64,000 nt of DNA from Inquilinus limosus_F. GTDB taxonomy: Bacteria > Pseudomonadota > Alphaproteobacteria > DSM-16000 > Inquilinaceae. Under the pieces are notes generated by a model. It searched no databases. It had not been told where the DNA came from and was given only the letters and a program-made list of their open reading frames with translations. Positions 1-7,709 of the stretch are shown here, piece by piece. The stretch covers positions 186,001-250,000 of the forward strand of contig NZ_JAHVDK010000002.1 of the NCBI RefSeq assembly GCF_051487185.1. Direction: 5' to 3'. The translations under genes were made by a program, and so were the position numbers. Every line of letters begins with the position of its first letter. The first letter of the stretch is position 1.

Positions 1-102
1 CTGCGCCCCTTCCTCGACCTCGGCTTCCGCGAGGTGGCGCGGCGCAGCCCGACCCGGCCGATCGTCCGCTTGGACCTGACCCGAGGGGAGGACCCGACAT
101 GA
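1..102 (+). CDS. 3' end of an upstream gene, possibly a GNAT acetyltransferase
   Basis: This is the last 33 codons of a gene entering from the left edge, open from base 1 to a TGA at 100-102. The stop overlaps the next gene's ATG as ATGA, so the two are probably translationally coupled. The visible peptide contains LDLGFREVARRSP, which resembles the last strand of GNAT acetyltransferases. That assignment is inference from a short fragment and is weak. Confidence 0.5.
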   Translation: MRPFLDLGFREVARRSPTRPIVRLDLTRGEDPT

Positions 103-410
103 TTGCACGCATGTGGCGCGGCCCGGTGCCGAAGGCGAAGAAGGACGCCTATGTCGCCTATCTGCGGGAGACCGGCCTCGACGACTACGCGAAGACGCCG
201 GGCAACCGCGGCGTCTGGCTGCTGTGCCAGGACAAGGGCGAGGAGGTGGAGTTCCTGACCCTGACGATGTGGGAGTCGGTGGAGGCGATCAAGGCCTTCG
301 CCGGCGAGGACTACGGGAAGGCCCGCTACTACCCGCGCGACCGCGACTTCCTCACCCGCTTCGACCCGGAGGTCGAGCATTTCGAGGTGATCGAGGGCCG
401 GAGCGCCTGA
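99..410 (+). CDS. antibiotic biosynthesis monooxygenase (ABM)-like small protein
   Basis: A 103-residue protein with the size and feel of the ABM / dimeric alpha-beta barrel fold. It starts MIARMWRGPVP, has a central strand (VEFLTLTMWESVEAIKAFAG) and ends with a strand around HFEVIEG. Members of this fold are small homodimeric enzymes or ligand binders; no substrate can be read from the sequence. Its ATG overlaps the preceding stop. The next gene (VOC fold) starts 26 bases downstream, so this is a small-enzyme operon with a GNAT gene behind it. The W-E-S-x-E-A-I-x-x-F segment is typical of ABM-like proteins; the assignment is by pattern only. Confidence 0.7.
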   Translation: MIARMWRGPVPKAKKDAYVAYLRETGLDDYAKTPGNRGVWLLCQDKGEEVEFLTLTMWESVEAIKAFAGEDYGKARYYPRDRDFLTRFDPEVEHFEVIEGRSA

Positions 411-436
411 CGGGCCGATATCAAGGGGAGGAGACG

Positions 437-841
437 ATGCAGTTCCATCAGGGCCGGCTGATCGACCACGTCCACTTGGTGGTGCGCGACCTCGAGGCCA
501 GCAGGCGCTTTTACGCCGCGGTGCTGGCCGCGGTCGGCCGCGGCATCACCCGTGAGGGGCCGGGTTTCTTCACCTCGGACGAGCTGTTCGTCAGCCCGGG
601 CGAGGCGATCAGCCACGTCCATCTGGCGTTCCAGGCCGCCGACCGCGACACCGTCCACCGCTTCCACGCCGCGGCGCTGGCCGCCGGCGGCCGCGACAAT
701 GGTGGGCCGGGCGAGCGGCACTATCATCCGGGCTATTACGGCGCCTTCGCGCTCGATCCCGACGGCAACAACATCGAGGCGGTGTATCACGGCCCGGCGG
801 CGCGCTCAGCGGAGTCGATCGTGATCACGGCCGGAGGCTGA
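437..841 (+). CDS. VOC family protein (glyoxalase/dioxygenase fold)
   Basis: A 134-residue protein of the vicinal oxygen chelate superfamily. The N-terminal IDHVHLVVRDLEASRRFYAAVL segment carries the first metal-ligand His, and the C-terminal half ends with the typical FALDPDGNNIEAVYH, whose Glu is the usual last ligand. The family includes glyoxalase I, extradiol dioxygenases and fosfomycin-type resistance proteins. The exact reaction is not determinable. The ATG at 437 is preceded by a GGGGAGGAG ribosome binding site at about 426-432. It lies in a tight run between the ABM-like gene and a GNAT gene starting 7 bases after its stop. Confidence 0.8.
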   Translation: MQFHQGRLIDHVHLVVRDLEASRRFYAAVLAAVGRGITREGPGFFTSDELFVSPGEAISHVHLAFQAADRDTVHRFHAAALAAGGRDNGGPGERHYHPGYYGAFALDPDGNNIEAVYHGPAARSAESIVITAGG

Positions 842-848
842 CACCGAC

Positions 849-1769
849 GTGACATCCGAGATCCATCTGCGCCCGATCGCCGAGGGCGAGCTCGCCGCCT
901 TCGTCTCCGCCGCCACTGACCCGGCTCATCTGGACGACGTGCGGCGCTATGTCGACGACCTGCTCGGAAAGGGCGCGTTGCGCCGGGACTGGTGCTTCCT
1001 AGCCGAGCGGGACGGACAGGCCGTCGGCCGTATCGCCTTCTGGACCCTGCCGGGGTCGGCGGCGCCCAGCGACATCGTCCTGTTCGACCTGCCCTGGTCG
1101 GCGCCGGAGGCCGAGGCGATCGGCGCTGCGATGCTGCGGCAGGCGGCGGACCGGGCGCGGTCGCTCGGCGCCGGGGCGCTGGGCCATGTCCTCGACACGC
1201 CGCTTCAGGCGCCGCAGTGGCAGGCCGAGCCGGACCGGCGCCGCGCGCTGTTGACCGGCAGCGGCTTCGCGATCCTCCGCGAGACCGTCCGCTTCGAGCT
1301 CGATCCGGGCACGCCCGCCCCGTCGGCGGCCGGTGGGCTGGTCTTCCGGTCGATGGCGGAGGTGGGGGAGGCCGCGTTCCGCGCCGCGACCGACCGGGTG
1401 ACGGCCGGCACGCTCGACCGCCGCATCGGCGACGAGGACATCTTCGCCGATATGCAGGGGCTGGAGCACGAGCCGGGCTGGTGGGAGCTGGCCTGTGAGC
1501 CGGACGGCACGCTGGTCGGGCTGGTGATGCCGGCGCTGGCGCCCAGCATGGCGACGATCGGCTATGTCGGCGTGGTGCCGGAGAAACGTGGGCGCGGCCA
1601 CATCCACACCCTCCTGGCGCGCGGGACGGCGACGCTGGCCCGCATCGGCCGCTGGCCGGTCAAGGCCGATGCCGACACCCGCAACACGCCGATGGCCAAC
1701 GCCTTCCGCCGGGCCGGCTGGCGCGAATTCGCGATCCGCACGGAATTCGAGCGGCCGCTGGCGGGCTGA
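849..1769 (+). CDS. GNAT family N-acetyltransferase, two tandem GNAT-like halves
   Basis: A 306-residue protein that starts with GTG at 849. Its length is about twice a minimal GNAT domain. The first half (IHLRPIAEGEL, then AERDGQAVGRIAFW) and the second half each look like GNAT folds. Only the second half has a clear acetyl-CoA motif A, VVPEKRGRGHIHTLL, around residue 240-255, followed by DADTRNTPMANAFRRAGW. The N-terminal half may be structural or degenerate. The acyl acceptor is unknown. It is the third gene of the small-enzyme run beginning at the left edge. Confidence 0.8.
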   Translation: MTSEIHLRPIAEGELAAFVSAATDPAHLDDVRRYVDDLLGKGALRRDWCFLAERDGQAVGRIAFWTLPGSAAPSDIVLFDLPWSAPEAEAIGAAMLRQAADRARSLGAGALGHVLDTPLQAPQWQAEPDRRRALLTGSGFAILRETVRFELDPGTPAPSAAGGLVFRSMAEVGEAAFRAATDRVTAGTLDRRIGDEDIFADMQGLEHEPGWWELACEPDGTLVGLVMPALAPSMATIGYVGVVPEKRGRGHIHTLLARGTATLARIGRWPVKADADTRNTPMANAFRRAGWREFAIRTEFERPLAG

Positions 1770-1786
1770 CGCCGGCCCCCCCGGGT

Positions 1787-3391
1787 TCAGTTGGCCGCGA
1801 TCGGGCCGGCCACCTCGACCGCCGTGCCCCTTTCATAGGGGCACTGCTTGTTCGGTCCGATGCCCGCCTCGACCGCCGGAAGGCAGCCCTCCCCGAACCG
1901 GCCGGCCTCGAGGGGCAGGAACAGCGCCCCGCAATTCTCGGGCGCGACCGTCTCCGGCAGGCCGCTGACGTTGCAGATGAGGGCGCCCCCCATCTTGACG
2001 CCGGTCAGGTTCGCCCCGTCGAACTTGGCTCCGGTCAGGTTCGCGCCGCGGAAATCCGCATTGCTCAGGTCCGTGTTCACGAAGCTGGCCTCCGTCAGAT
2101 CGGCCCGGACGAAGATCGCGTCCCGCAGATGGGCGTTGTCGAACCGGGCCGACCGGAAGAAGCCGTCGGAGAAATCGGCCCCGGAGAAATCGGATCGCCG
2201 CGCCTGAGTGCGGCTGGGGGTGGAGATCGAGGGGAGATCGGAAAAATTCGTCCTGGGGGCGCATGCGGCGTTGAACCTGGCGCCCACCCCCTTGGCACCC
2301 AGGAACGTGGCCCGGCTGAGCGTGGCGCGCCCGAAATCCGCCCCGCCGAGCTGCGAGTCGTCGAGACGGGCGTCATTCATCATCGCGCACCAGAAATTGG
2401 CCCCCTGCGCGTTGGCGGTGACGATCTGGGCACCGCCGAGCTGCGTCCGCAGATGGGGCAGCCGGGGCAGCCCGGGGGAGGCGAGATTCTCGTCGGGCCC
2501 GAAATTCGCCCCCGCCAGGGACGCGTTCGCGAAGCTCGCCCGCGTCAGGTTCGACCCGCCGAAATCGGCCTTGTCCAGGCTCGCCCAATAGAAATTCGCC
2601 AGGTACAGCTCGGACGCCGAGAGATCTGAGCTCCGCAGGTCGGACCGGATCAGCTGGGCGTAGGCCATGGCGGCGCCGCGGAAATATCCGCGCGACAGGT
2701 TGAGCGGCACTTCCTTGGTATAGGGCTCGCAGCCGCGCAGGGCGATGACGGCGAGGGCCGCTTGGGTGTCAGCGTTGATCGCCACCTCGTGCGATACCTC
2801 TTCCTGCGCCCGGCGGGCCGTCTCTCCGTCTGTCTGCGCGAGATGGGAAGAGGCGACGGCATGGGCGGCGATGCCTTCCAGCGCCACCCGATAGAGCTGG
2901 TTCTCGATGGAGGAGACGGGGGCATTCGCGGCGGGGGCGGCCCTGCCGCCGTTCGAGGACAGGGGTTTCTGGTTGCCGTCGGGGCAGAGCACATCCGGGC
3001 GATCGCCGCCCATCTGCTGCGCCAGGGCATGGATCCCGTTCAGCCGCGTGGCGATGGTGTCGCTCGCCAGGGCCTCGAAGCCGTAGCTGTACTTCTCCTG
3101 GTGGCTCTTCTCGGCGCTCTCGCGCGCGGCCCGGGCCGCCTGGTGCAGGGTGTAGAGGGCAGCGATGACCAGGATGGGGACGGTGAGCAGCTGCCCGATG
3201 TTGCGGCGGTAGCGATCTGCGTCCTCGGCGCGCTCCTTGCGCGACTCGTATTTGTGTCGCGACGTCAGCAGCGCCGGTCCCCACAGCCAGGCGGCCAGGG
3301 CCAGAAGGGCCGCGGCCACGGCCACGGCGATGGCGGCGTTCGGATGACTGTCCAGATACGTCTCGGCTTTGGCGAGCAAACTCATCATCAA
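1787..3391 (-). CDS. membrane-anchored pentapeptide-repeat protein
   Basis: A 534-residue protein. Residues about 19-40 and 68-84 are two hydrophobic membrane segments separated by a charged linker. Residues about 110-220 form a helical region, and from about 228 to 480 there are many A(D/N)LXX pentapeptide repeats, for example ADFGGSNLTRASFANASLAG and ADFRGANLTGAKFDG. Pentapeptide repeats fold as a right-handed quadrilateral beta helix, probably on one face of the inner membrane. The function of this architecture is not known to me. Three consecutive Met codons make the exact start uncertain by one or two residues. It faces convergently into the GNAT gene, 17 bases from its end. Confidence 0.8.
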   Translation of the reverse strand: MMMSLLAKAETYLDSHPNAAIAVAVAAALLALAAWLWGPALLTSRHKYESRKERAEDADRYRRNIGQLLTVPILVIAALYTLHQAARAARESAEKSHQEKYSYGFEALASDTIATRLNGIHALAQQMGGDRPDVLCPDGNQKPLSSNGGRAAPAANAPVSSIENQLYRVALEGIAAHAVASSHLAQTDGETARRAQEEVSHEVAINADTQAALAVIALRGCEPYTKEVPLNLSRGYFRGAAMAYAQLIRSDLRSSDLSASELYLANFYWASLDKADFGGSNLTRASFANASLAGANFGPDENLASPGLPRLPHLRTQLGGAQIVTANAQGANFWCAMMNDARLDDSQLGGADFGRATLSRATFLGAKGVGARFNAACAPRTNFSDLPSISTPSRTQARRSDFSGADFSDGFFRSARFDNAHLRDAIFVRADLTEASFVNTDLSNADFRGANLTGAKFDGANLTGVKMGGALICNVSGLPETVAPENCGALFLPLEAGRFGEGCLPAVEAGIGPNKQCPYERGTAVEVAGPIAAN

Positions 3392-3875
3392 AACTCTCCT
3401 CGACCGCGCCGCGTATCGGTGGCGGGCGGCCGCCTGGTCGGAACGGCAGGATCAGCAGGGCAGGGGGCGCGCTGTTGGCGGTCCGGATCGACGGTCGTTA
3501 CTCTCTCGGAATGGTGGATTCGAAATTGCCTCGCCGGACTATAGAAAATCTGTGTTTCGGATCTGCGGTATCGAGTGCTGATTTGACTGATGTATCTGTC
3601 GGATAGTGCATACTTGCAAGAATGATTTTAGAACCGGCCTGAAGAAAATAAGAAATATCGCGCTGGAAAGTAAATTTCCGTGAGTGTTAATTTGCTTAAT
3701 CCCGACATGAAGCCTGCGGCCGGCGCACCTCCGGACGGGCCGCATGTGCCGGTTCAGGTGAGGAGAAGGATAACCACCGGCCAACTCTCATCGCCAGGCG
3801 GGGCCTCGGCACGCAGCGCAATTTCACCGCAAGATCCGGGTGGCACAGGCCCGCGGCTGCGGCGAGAACAGGACT
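3392..3875. other. 484-base intergenic region, partly AT-rich
   Basis: This is the divergent gap between the pentapeptide-repeat gene and the EamA exporter. Bases about 3540-3690 are clearly richer in A+T than the surroundings and could hold the promoters of both genes. No protein-coding ORF, repeat or RNA could be supported here. Confidence 0.5.
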
Positions 3876-4847
3876 ATGGCCTCCACCTCTCCGCGCCTCC
3901 CGCGCCCCGCAGCGCCGCCGCCCATGGACCTCGCCGACTGGCTGCTGCTGATCGCCCTGTCGGTCGTCTGGGGCGGGTCGTTCTTCTTCGCCAGGGTGGC
4001 GGTGGCCGAGGTGCCGCCGCTGAGCATCGTCCTGGTCCGGGTCGGGCTGGCGGCCGTCGCCCTTCTGCTGGTGCTGCGACTGATCGGCCAGGCCATGCCG
4101 CGAGACCGGCGGGTCTGGGCCGCCTTCTTCGGCATGGGGCTGCTGAACAACCTGATCCCGTTCAGCCTGATCTTCTGGGGCCAGATCCGGATCGGCAGCG
4201 GGCTCGCCGCCATCCTCAACGCCACCACGCCGCTGTTCACCGTGCTGGTCGCCCATGTCCTGACCGCCGACGAGAAGCTGACGCCGCGGCGGCTCGCGGG
4301 CGTGCTGCTCGGCCTCGCCGGGGTGGGGGTGATGATCGGCCCGCAGGCGCTGGGCGGGCTCGGGGGAGAGGTCGTGGCCCAGCTTGCCGTGCTCGGCGCC
4401 GCCCTGTCCTACGCCTTCGCCGGGATCTTCGGCCGCCGCTTCCGCGCCCTGCCGCCGGTGGTCACCGCCACCGGCCAGGTCGGCGCCACCAGCATCATGA
4501 TGCTGCCGGTGGTCTGCCTCGTCGACCGGCCCTGGACCCTGCCGGCGCCGGGCTGGGGCACGGTGCTGTCGCTGATCGGCCTCGCGCTGCTCAGCACCGC
4601 TCTCGCCTATGTCCTCTATTTCCGGCTGCTGTCGCGGGTCGGCGCCACCAACACGGCGCTGGTGACGCTGCTGATCCCGCCCAGCGCGATGCTGCTCGGC
4701 CACCTCGTGCTCGCCGAGGCCCTGTCGCTGCGCGCCTGGCTCGGCATGGCGCTGATCGCGCTCGGCCTGATCGCCCTCGACGGCCGGCTGTTCGCGATGG
4801 TGCGCCGTATCTTTGACCGATCGACCGGTCAGGCCACCTCGTCGTAG
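3876..4847 (+). CDS. EamA/DMT family transporter
   Basis: A 10-transmembrane-segment permease of the drug/metabolite transporter superfamily (about 323 residues from ATG 3876). It has two EamA repeats, the first beginning ADWLLLIALSVVWGGSFFFARV and the second beginning near LGAALSYAFAGIFGRRF. Family members export amino acids, metabolites or drugs; the substrate here is unknown. The frame is open back to a GTG at 3840, but ATG 3876 gives the usual short cytoplasmic N-terminus. The last 19 bases overlap the 3' end of aroA on the opposite strand, so the two genes converge. Confidence 0.85.
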   Translation: MASTSPRLPRPAAPPPMDLADWLLLIALSVVWGGSFFFARVAVAEVPPLSIVLVRVGLAAVALLLVLRLIGQAMPRDRRVWAAFFGMGLLNNLIPFSLIFWGQIRIGSGLAAILNATTPLFTVLVAHVLTADEKLTPRRLAGVLLGLAGVGVMIGPQALGGLGGEVVAQLAVLGAALSYAFAGIFGRRFRALPPVVTATGQVGATSIMMLPVVCLVDRPWTLPAPGWGTVLSLIGLALLSTALAYVLYFRLLSRVGATNTALVTLLIPPSAMLLGHLVLAEALSLRAWLGMALIALGLIALDGRLFAMVRRIFDRSTGQATSS

Positions 4848-6094
4848 GTGACACCCAGCGAGGCCAGCGCATCCCAGTAGCCAGGATAGGTCTTGGCGAC
4901 GCAGCCGGGGTCGAGAATGGTGATGCCGCCGATCTTCAGCCCGGCGAGCGCGAAGCTCATGGCGATGCGGTGGTCGGCATAGGTCTCGATCCGGGTCGGC
5001 AGCACCTGGCCGGCCAGGGCGGGGTCCGAGGCCACGATCAGGTCGTCGCCCTCCTCGCGGCCGAGGCCAGGGCGGATGCGTGACAGCTCGGTCGCCAGCG
5101 CGGCGACGCGGTCGCATTCCTTGACCCGGAGATTGGCGATTCCGGTGAAGCGCACCGGGGTCTGGTTGAACGCCGCCAGCACCGCCAGCGTCGGCACCGC
5201 ATCCTGCATCTGCGACCCGTCGATCACGGCCGGCAGATGCGGGAACCGCGCGATCAGCGCCTGCGCCTTGGCGTCGGGCTGGGTGAAGGCCTCGGCCGGC
5301 ACGCCCAGATCGATGGCGCCGCCGGTCAGCACCTCGGCGCCCCACAGATAGGTCGCGGCCGAGGCGTCGGGTTCGATCCGGTGGTCGACGGCGCGGTAGC
5401 CGGTCGGCTGCACCCGCCAGGTCGCCTCGTCGAGCTGCTCGACCTCGGCGCCGAAGGCCCGCATCGCCGCGACCGTCAGGTCGACATAGCCGCGGGCGCC
5501 GATCTCCTTGCCGGTCAGCGCCATCTCCACCGGCCCGGTGCCGCAGGCCGCGGCCATCAGCAGGGCGGAGATGTACTGGCTGGACAGGCCGCCATCGATC
5601 TCGACCCGGCCGGCGGCGAAGGGGCCGCGGCCGCGCACCGTGACCGGCGGGCAGCCGTTGGTGTCGGTGACGTCGATGCCCAGTGAGCGCAGCGCCTGCA
5701 CCAGCGGCCCGATCGGCCGCTTGCGCATATGCGCGTCGCCATCCACCACCACGGTGCCGTCGACCATGGTCACCGCCGCGGTCAGGAAGCGCGTCGCCGT
5801 GCCGGCATTGCCCAGGAACAGCGGTTCGGCCGGCGCCTGCAGCCGACCGGTGCCGGTGACCGTGAAGCTGGTGTCGTCCGGCTCGTCGATCGCCACGCCC
5901 ATGGCGCGCAGGGCCTGGGCCATCAGCTTCGTATCGTCGCTCTTCAGCGCCCCGGTCAGGCGGCTGGTGCCGCGGGCCAGCGCCGCCAGCAGCAGGACGC
6001 GGTTGGTGATCGATTTCGACCCCGGCGGGGTGACCCGGCCGATCAGCGGGCGGCCCGGCGCCTTGATCGTCAAACCCTGCACACGCGCATCCAT
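4829..6094 (-). CDS. aroA: 3-phosphoshikimate 1-carboxyvinyltransferase (EPSP synthase)
   Basis: A 421-residue enzyme that joins phosphoenolpyruvate and shikimate-3-phosphate in the shikimate pathway to aromatic amino acids. Recognisable motifs are the substrate loop PPGSKSITNRVLLLAAL at 23-39, LGNAGTATRF near residue 94-103, DAHMRKRPIGPL, SSQYISALLMAA, and near the C-terminus KECDRVAALATEL and TYADHRIAMSFAL. Length and motif order are normal for the family. At the position where the E. coli enzyme has the GTAMRP motif this protein reads GTATRF, so the Pro next to the phosphoenolpyruvate/glyphosate site is replaced. The cupin gene lies 69 bases upstream on the same strand. Confidence 0.93.
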   Translation of the reverse strand: MDARVQGLTIKAPGRPLIGRVTPPGSKSITNRVLLLAALARGTSRLTGALKSDDTKLMAQALRAMGVAIDEPDDTSFTVTGTGRLQAPAEPLFLGNAGTATRFLTAAVTMVDGTVVVDGDAHMRKRPIGPLVQALRSLGIDVTDTNGCPPVTVRGRGPFAAGRVEIDGGLSSQYISALLMAAACGTGPVEMALTGKEIGARGYVDLTVAAMRAFGAEVEQLDEATWRVQPTGYRAVDHRIEPDASAATYLWGAEVLTGGAIDLGVPAEAFTQPDAKAQALIARFPHLPAVIDGSQMQDAVPTLAVLAAFNQTPVRFTGIANLRVKECDRVAALATELSRIRPGLGREEGDDLIVASDPALAGQVLPTRIETYADHRIAMSFALAGLKIGGITILDPGCVAKTYPGYWDALASLGVTYDEVA

Positions 6095-6163
6095 GCCGGT
6101 CGCCTCACATCTTTCGTCCGTCTGTCCTAGCGGCCCTGGCCGGCTTCGGCCAGCGCGATCGGC

Positions 6164-6481
6164 TCATTCGAGCCATTCGGTGATGAAGGTGCCGTTCTCG
6201 TGGATGTCGATGGTCTGCAGCGGGCCGGGGCCGGCATTGGTGAATTTGTGCGGCGTGTTCGGCGGCACCACCACGATCTGCCCGGCCTCGGCCAGGATCT
6301 CTCGGGCGCCCAGCGTGAACCGGGCACGGCCCTCCCGGATGATGAAGGTCTCGGGATAGGGGTGGCGGTGCAGCTTCGGCCCGCCGCCCGGCTCGGCCCG
6401 GTCGAAGAAGATCACCGAGACCCCGGCGCCGTAGCGGCCGAGCTGGATCTCGCCGTGCCAGCGCTCGGGTCCTCGGCCCAT
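6164..6481 (-). CDS. cupin domain protein, probably frameshifted at its N-terminus
   Basis: A single-domain cupin of 105 residues if started at ATG 6481. The two cupin motifs are seen: GPKLHRHPYPETFIIREGRARF with metal-ligand His and Glu residues, then PNTPHKFTNAG. Cupins of this small type bind a metal and a sugar or small acid; no reaction can be assigned. A better start lies at 6507, where an AAGGGAGAAC ribosome binding site (about 6511-6520) precedes an ATG encoding MNPVIDRHEWAE. That reading frame is one base out of step with the cupin body and would join it near WAEDP/ERWHGEI. Either a base is missing in the sequence or the gene is damaged. Confidence 0.7.
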   Translation of the reverse strand: MGRGPERWHGEIQLGRYGAGVSVIFFDRAEPGGGPKLHRHPYPETFIIREGRARFTLGAREILAEAGQIVVVPPNTPHKFTNAGPGPLQTIDIHENGTFITEWLE

Positions 6482-6562
6482 TCATGGCGGTCGATGACGG
6501 GATTCATGGCGTTCTCCCTTTGGTCTCGGTCCTGTTGTGCTTTGGTAACCATATCCCACAAC

Positions 6563-6651
6563 CGTCATGGCGAGCCCCGAAGGGGCGTGGCCATCCAGGG
6601 CCGCTCGCACCGGCCCTGGATGGCCACGGCGCTGCGCGCCTCGCCATGACG
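6563..6651. repeat. dispersed intergenic palindrome, GTCAT...ATGAC type
   Basis: Ends are the inverted pair CGTCATGGCGAG (6563-6574) and CTCGCCATGACG (6640-6651). An inner arm pair, GTGGCCATCCAGGGCCG and its complement, allows a long hairpin. It sits between the cupin and LysR genes. Four other elements with the same outer GTCAT...ATGAC ends occur in this window, at 11691, 23245, 29028 and 60302. Confidence 0.75.
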
Positions 6652-6677
6652 ATCTTAGGGTGGGCGCAGCCGCTCTC

Positions 6678-7583
6678 CTATAAGTCCGGCCCCAGCCTCT
6701 GCGCCTCGTCGAGCAGCCAGTCGCGGAAGGCGACCAGGCCGGGGCGCGGCGTCCGGTCGGCCGGCACGGTGAACCAATAGCCGTGCCGGCTGTGGAAGCC
6801 GAGCCCTTCCGGATTGACCAACCGCCCGGTCAGCAATTCCTCCTCGATCAGGCAGCGCGGCACCAGGGCCAGGCCCTGGCCGGCGATGGCGGCGCGGATC
6901 ACCAGCGCGTAGAAGCCGAAATGCACCATATGCGCCGGCGCGAACTCGGCCAGCCCCTGCGCCTCGGCGAACTCGCTCCAGCGCAGCGGCGTGTGGCGGT
7001 GGTCCAGAACGGTGTAGCGGCGCACATCCTCCGCCGTCCGGATGCCGCCCATCCGGGCCAGCAGCGACGGCGCCCCGACCAGGGCGACGTTGCGGCCGAA
7101 CAGATAGTCCGCCTGCTGCTGGCCCGGCCAGTCGCCCTCGCCGAAGCGGAACACGCCATCGGCCTCCTCGATCGTGTCGCCGGTGGCCTGGGTGGTGAAC
7201 TGCACATCCAGCTCCGGCCGCGCCCTGGCCAGCTGCGACAGGCGCGGCACCAGCCAGCGGTCGCCCAGGATCGGCAGGACATGCAGCCGGATCACGTTGG
7301 GCGATCCGCGCAGCGCCGCGATGCGCCCCGCCGCGATCTCCAGCGCGCCCAGCGCGATCCGCGCCTGGGTGACGAAGATCCGCCCGGCCTCGGTCGGCAC
7401 CAGGCCGCGGCCGGTGCGGGTGAACAGCGGCATGCCGGCGATCTCCTCCAGGGTGCGCAGCTGCTTGCTGACCGCGCTCTGCGTCAGGTTCACGCTCTTC
7501 GCCGCCTCGGAGGCCGAGCCGTGCTCGACCAGCGCGGCCAAGACGCGCAGCGCGGTGGTGGAGGGCAGGGGGCTCGGCGGCAT
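6678..7583 (-). CDS. LysR family transcriptional regulator
   Basis: A 301-residue LysR-type regulator. The N-terminal helix-turn-helix includes LVEHGSASEAAKSVNLTQSA and SKQLRTLEEIAGMPLFTRTGRG, followed by the substrate-binding periplasmic-protein-like effector domain. ATG 7583 gives the normal family length; the frame is open further upstream but that extension overlaps the divergent argH-like gene. It is divergently transcribed from the argH-like/ABC importer operon, whose ATG is 126 bases away, so it is the likely regulator of that operon. A LysR-type inverted repeat is present in the gap at 7626-7648. Confidence 0.9.
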   Translation of the reverse strand: MPPSPLPSTTALRVLAALVEHGSASEAAKSVNLTQSAVSKQLRTLEEIAGMPLFTRTGRGLVPTEAGRIFVTQARIALGALEIAAGRIAALRGSPNVIRLHVLPILGDRWLVPRLSQLARARPELDVQFTTQATGDTIEEADGVFRFGEGDWPGQQQADYLFGRNVALVGAPSLLARMGGIRTAEDVRRYTVLDHRHTPLRWSEFAEAQGLAEFAPAHMVHFGFYALVIRAAIAGQGLALVPRCLIEEELLTGRLVNPEGLGFHSRHGYWFTVPADRTPRPGLVAFRDWLLDEAQRLGPDL

Positions 7584-7625
7584 GTCTCCGGCTATGACCG
7601 TTTGGACTGGCGCGCACGATATTCC

Positions 7626-7648
7626 ATTTCCGACTATCCCGGGGAAAT
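7626..7648. promoter_or_regulatory. candidate LysR operator between LysR gene and argH-like operon
   Basis: Perfect 6-base arms ATTTCC (7626-7631) and GGAAAT (7643-7648) surround an 11-base spacer. This matches the T-N11-A architecture of LysR-family binding sites, and it lies midway in the 126-base divergent gap. The assignment to this regulator is inferred from position and symmetry. Confidence 0.5.
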
Positions 7649-7709
7649 CATTTCCATTGTGGCTTCCCCCGCGGGTTGCCAGCATCCGGCCCCTGAACAG
7701 GGGGCAAGC

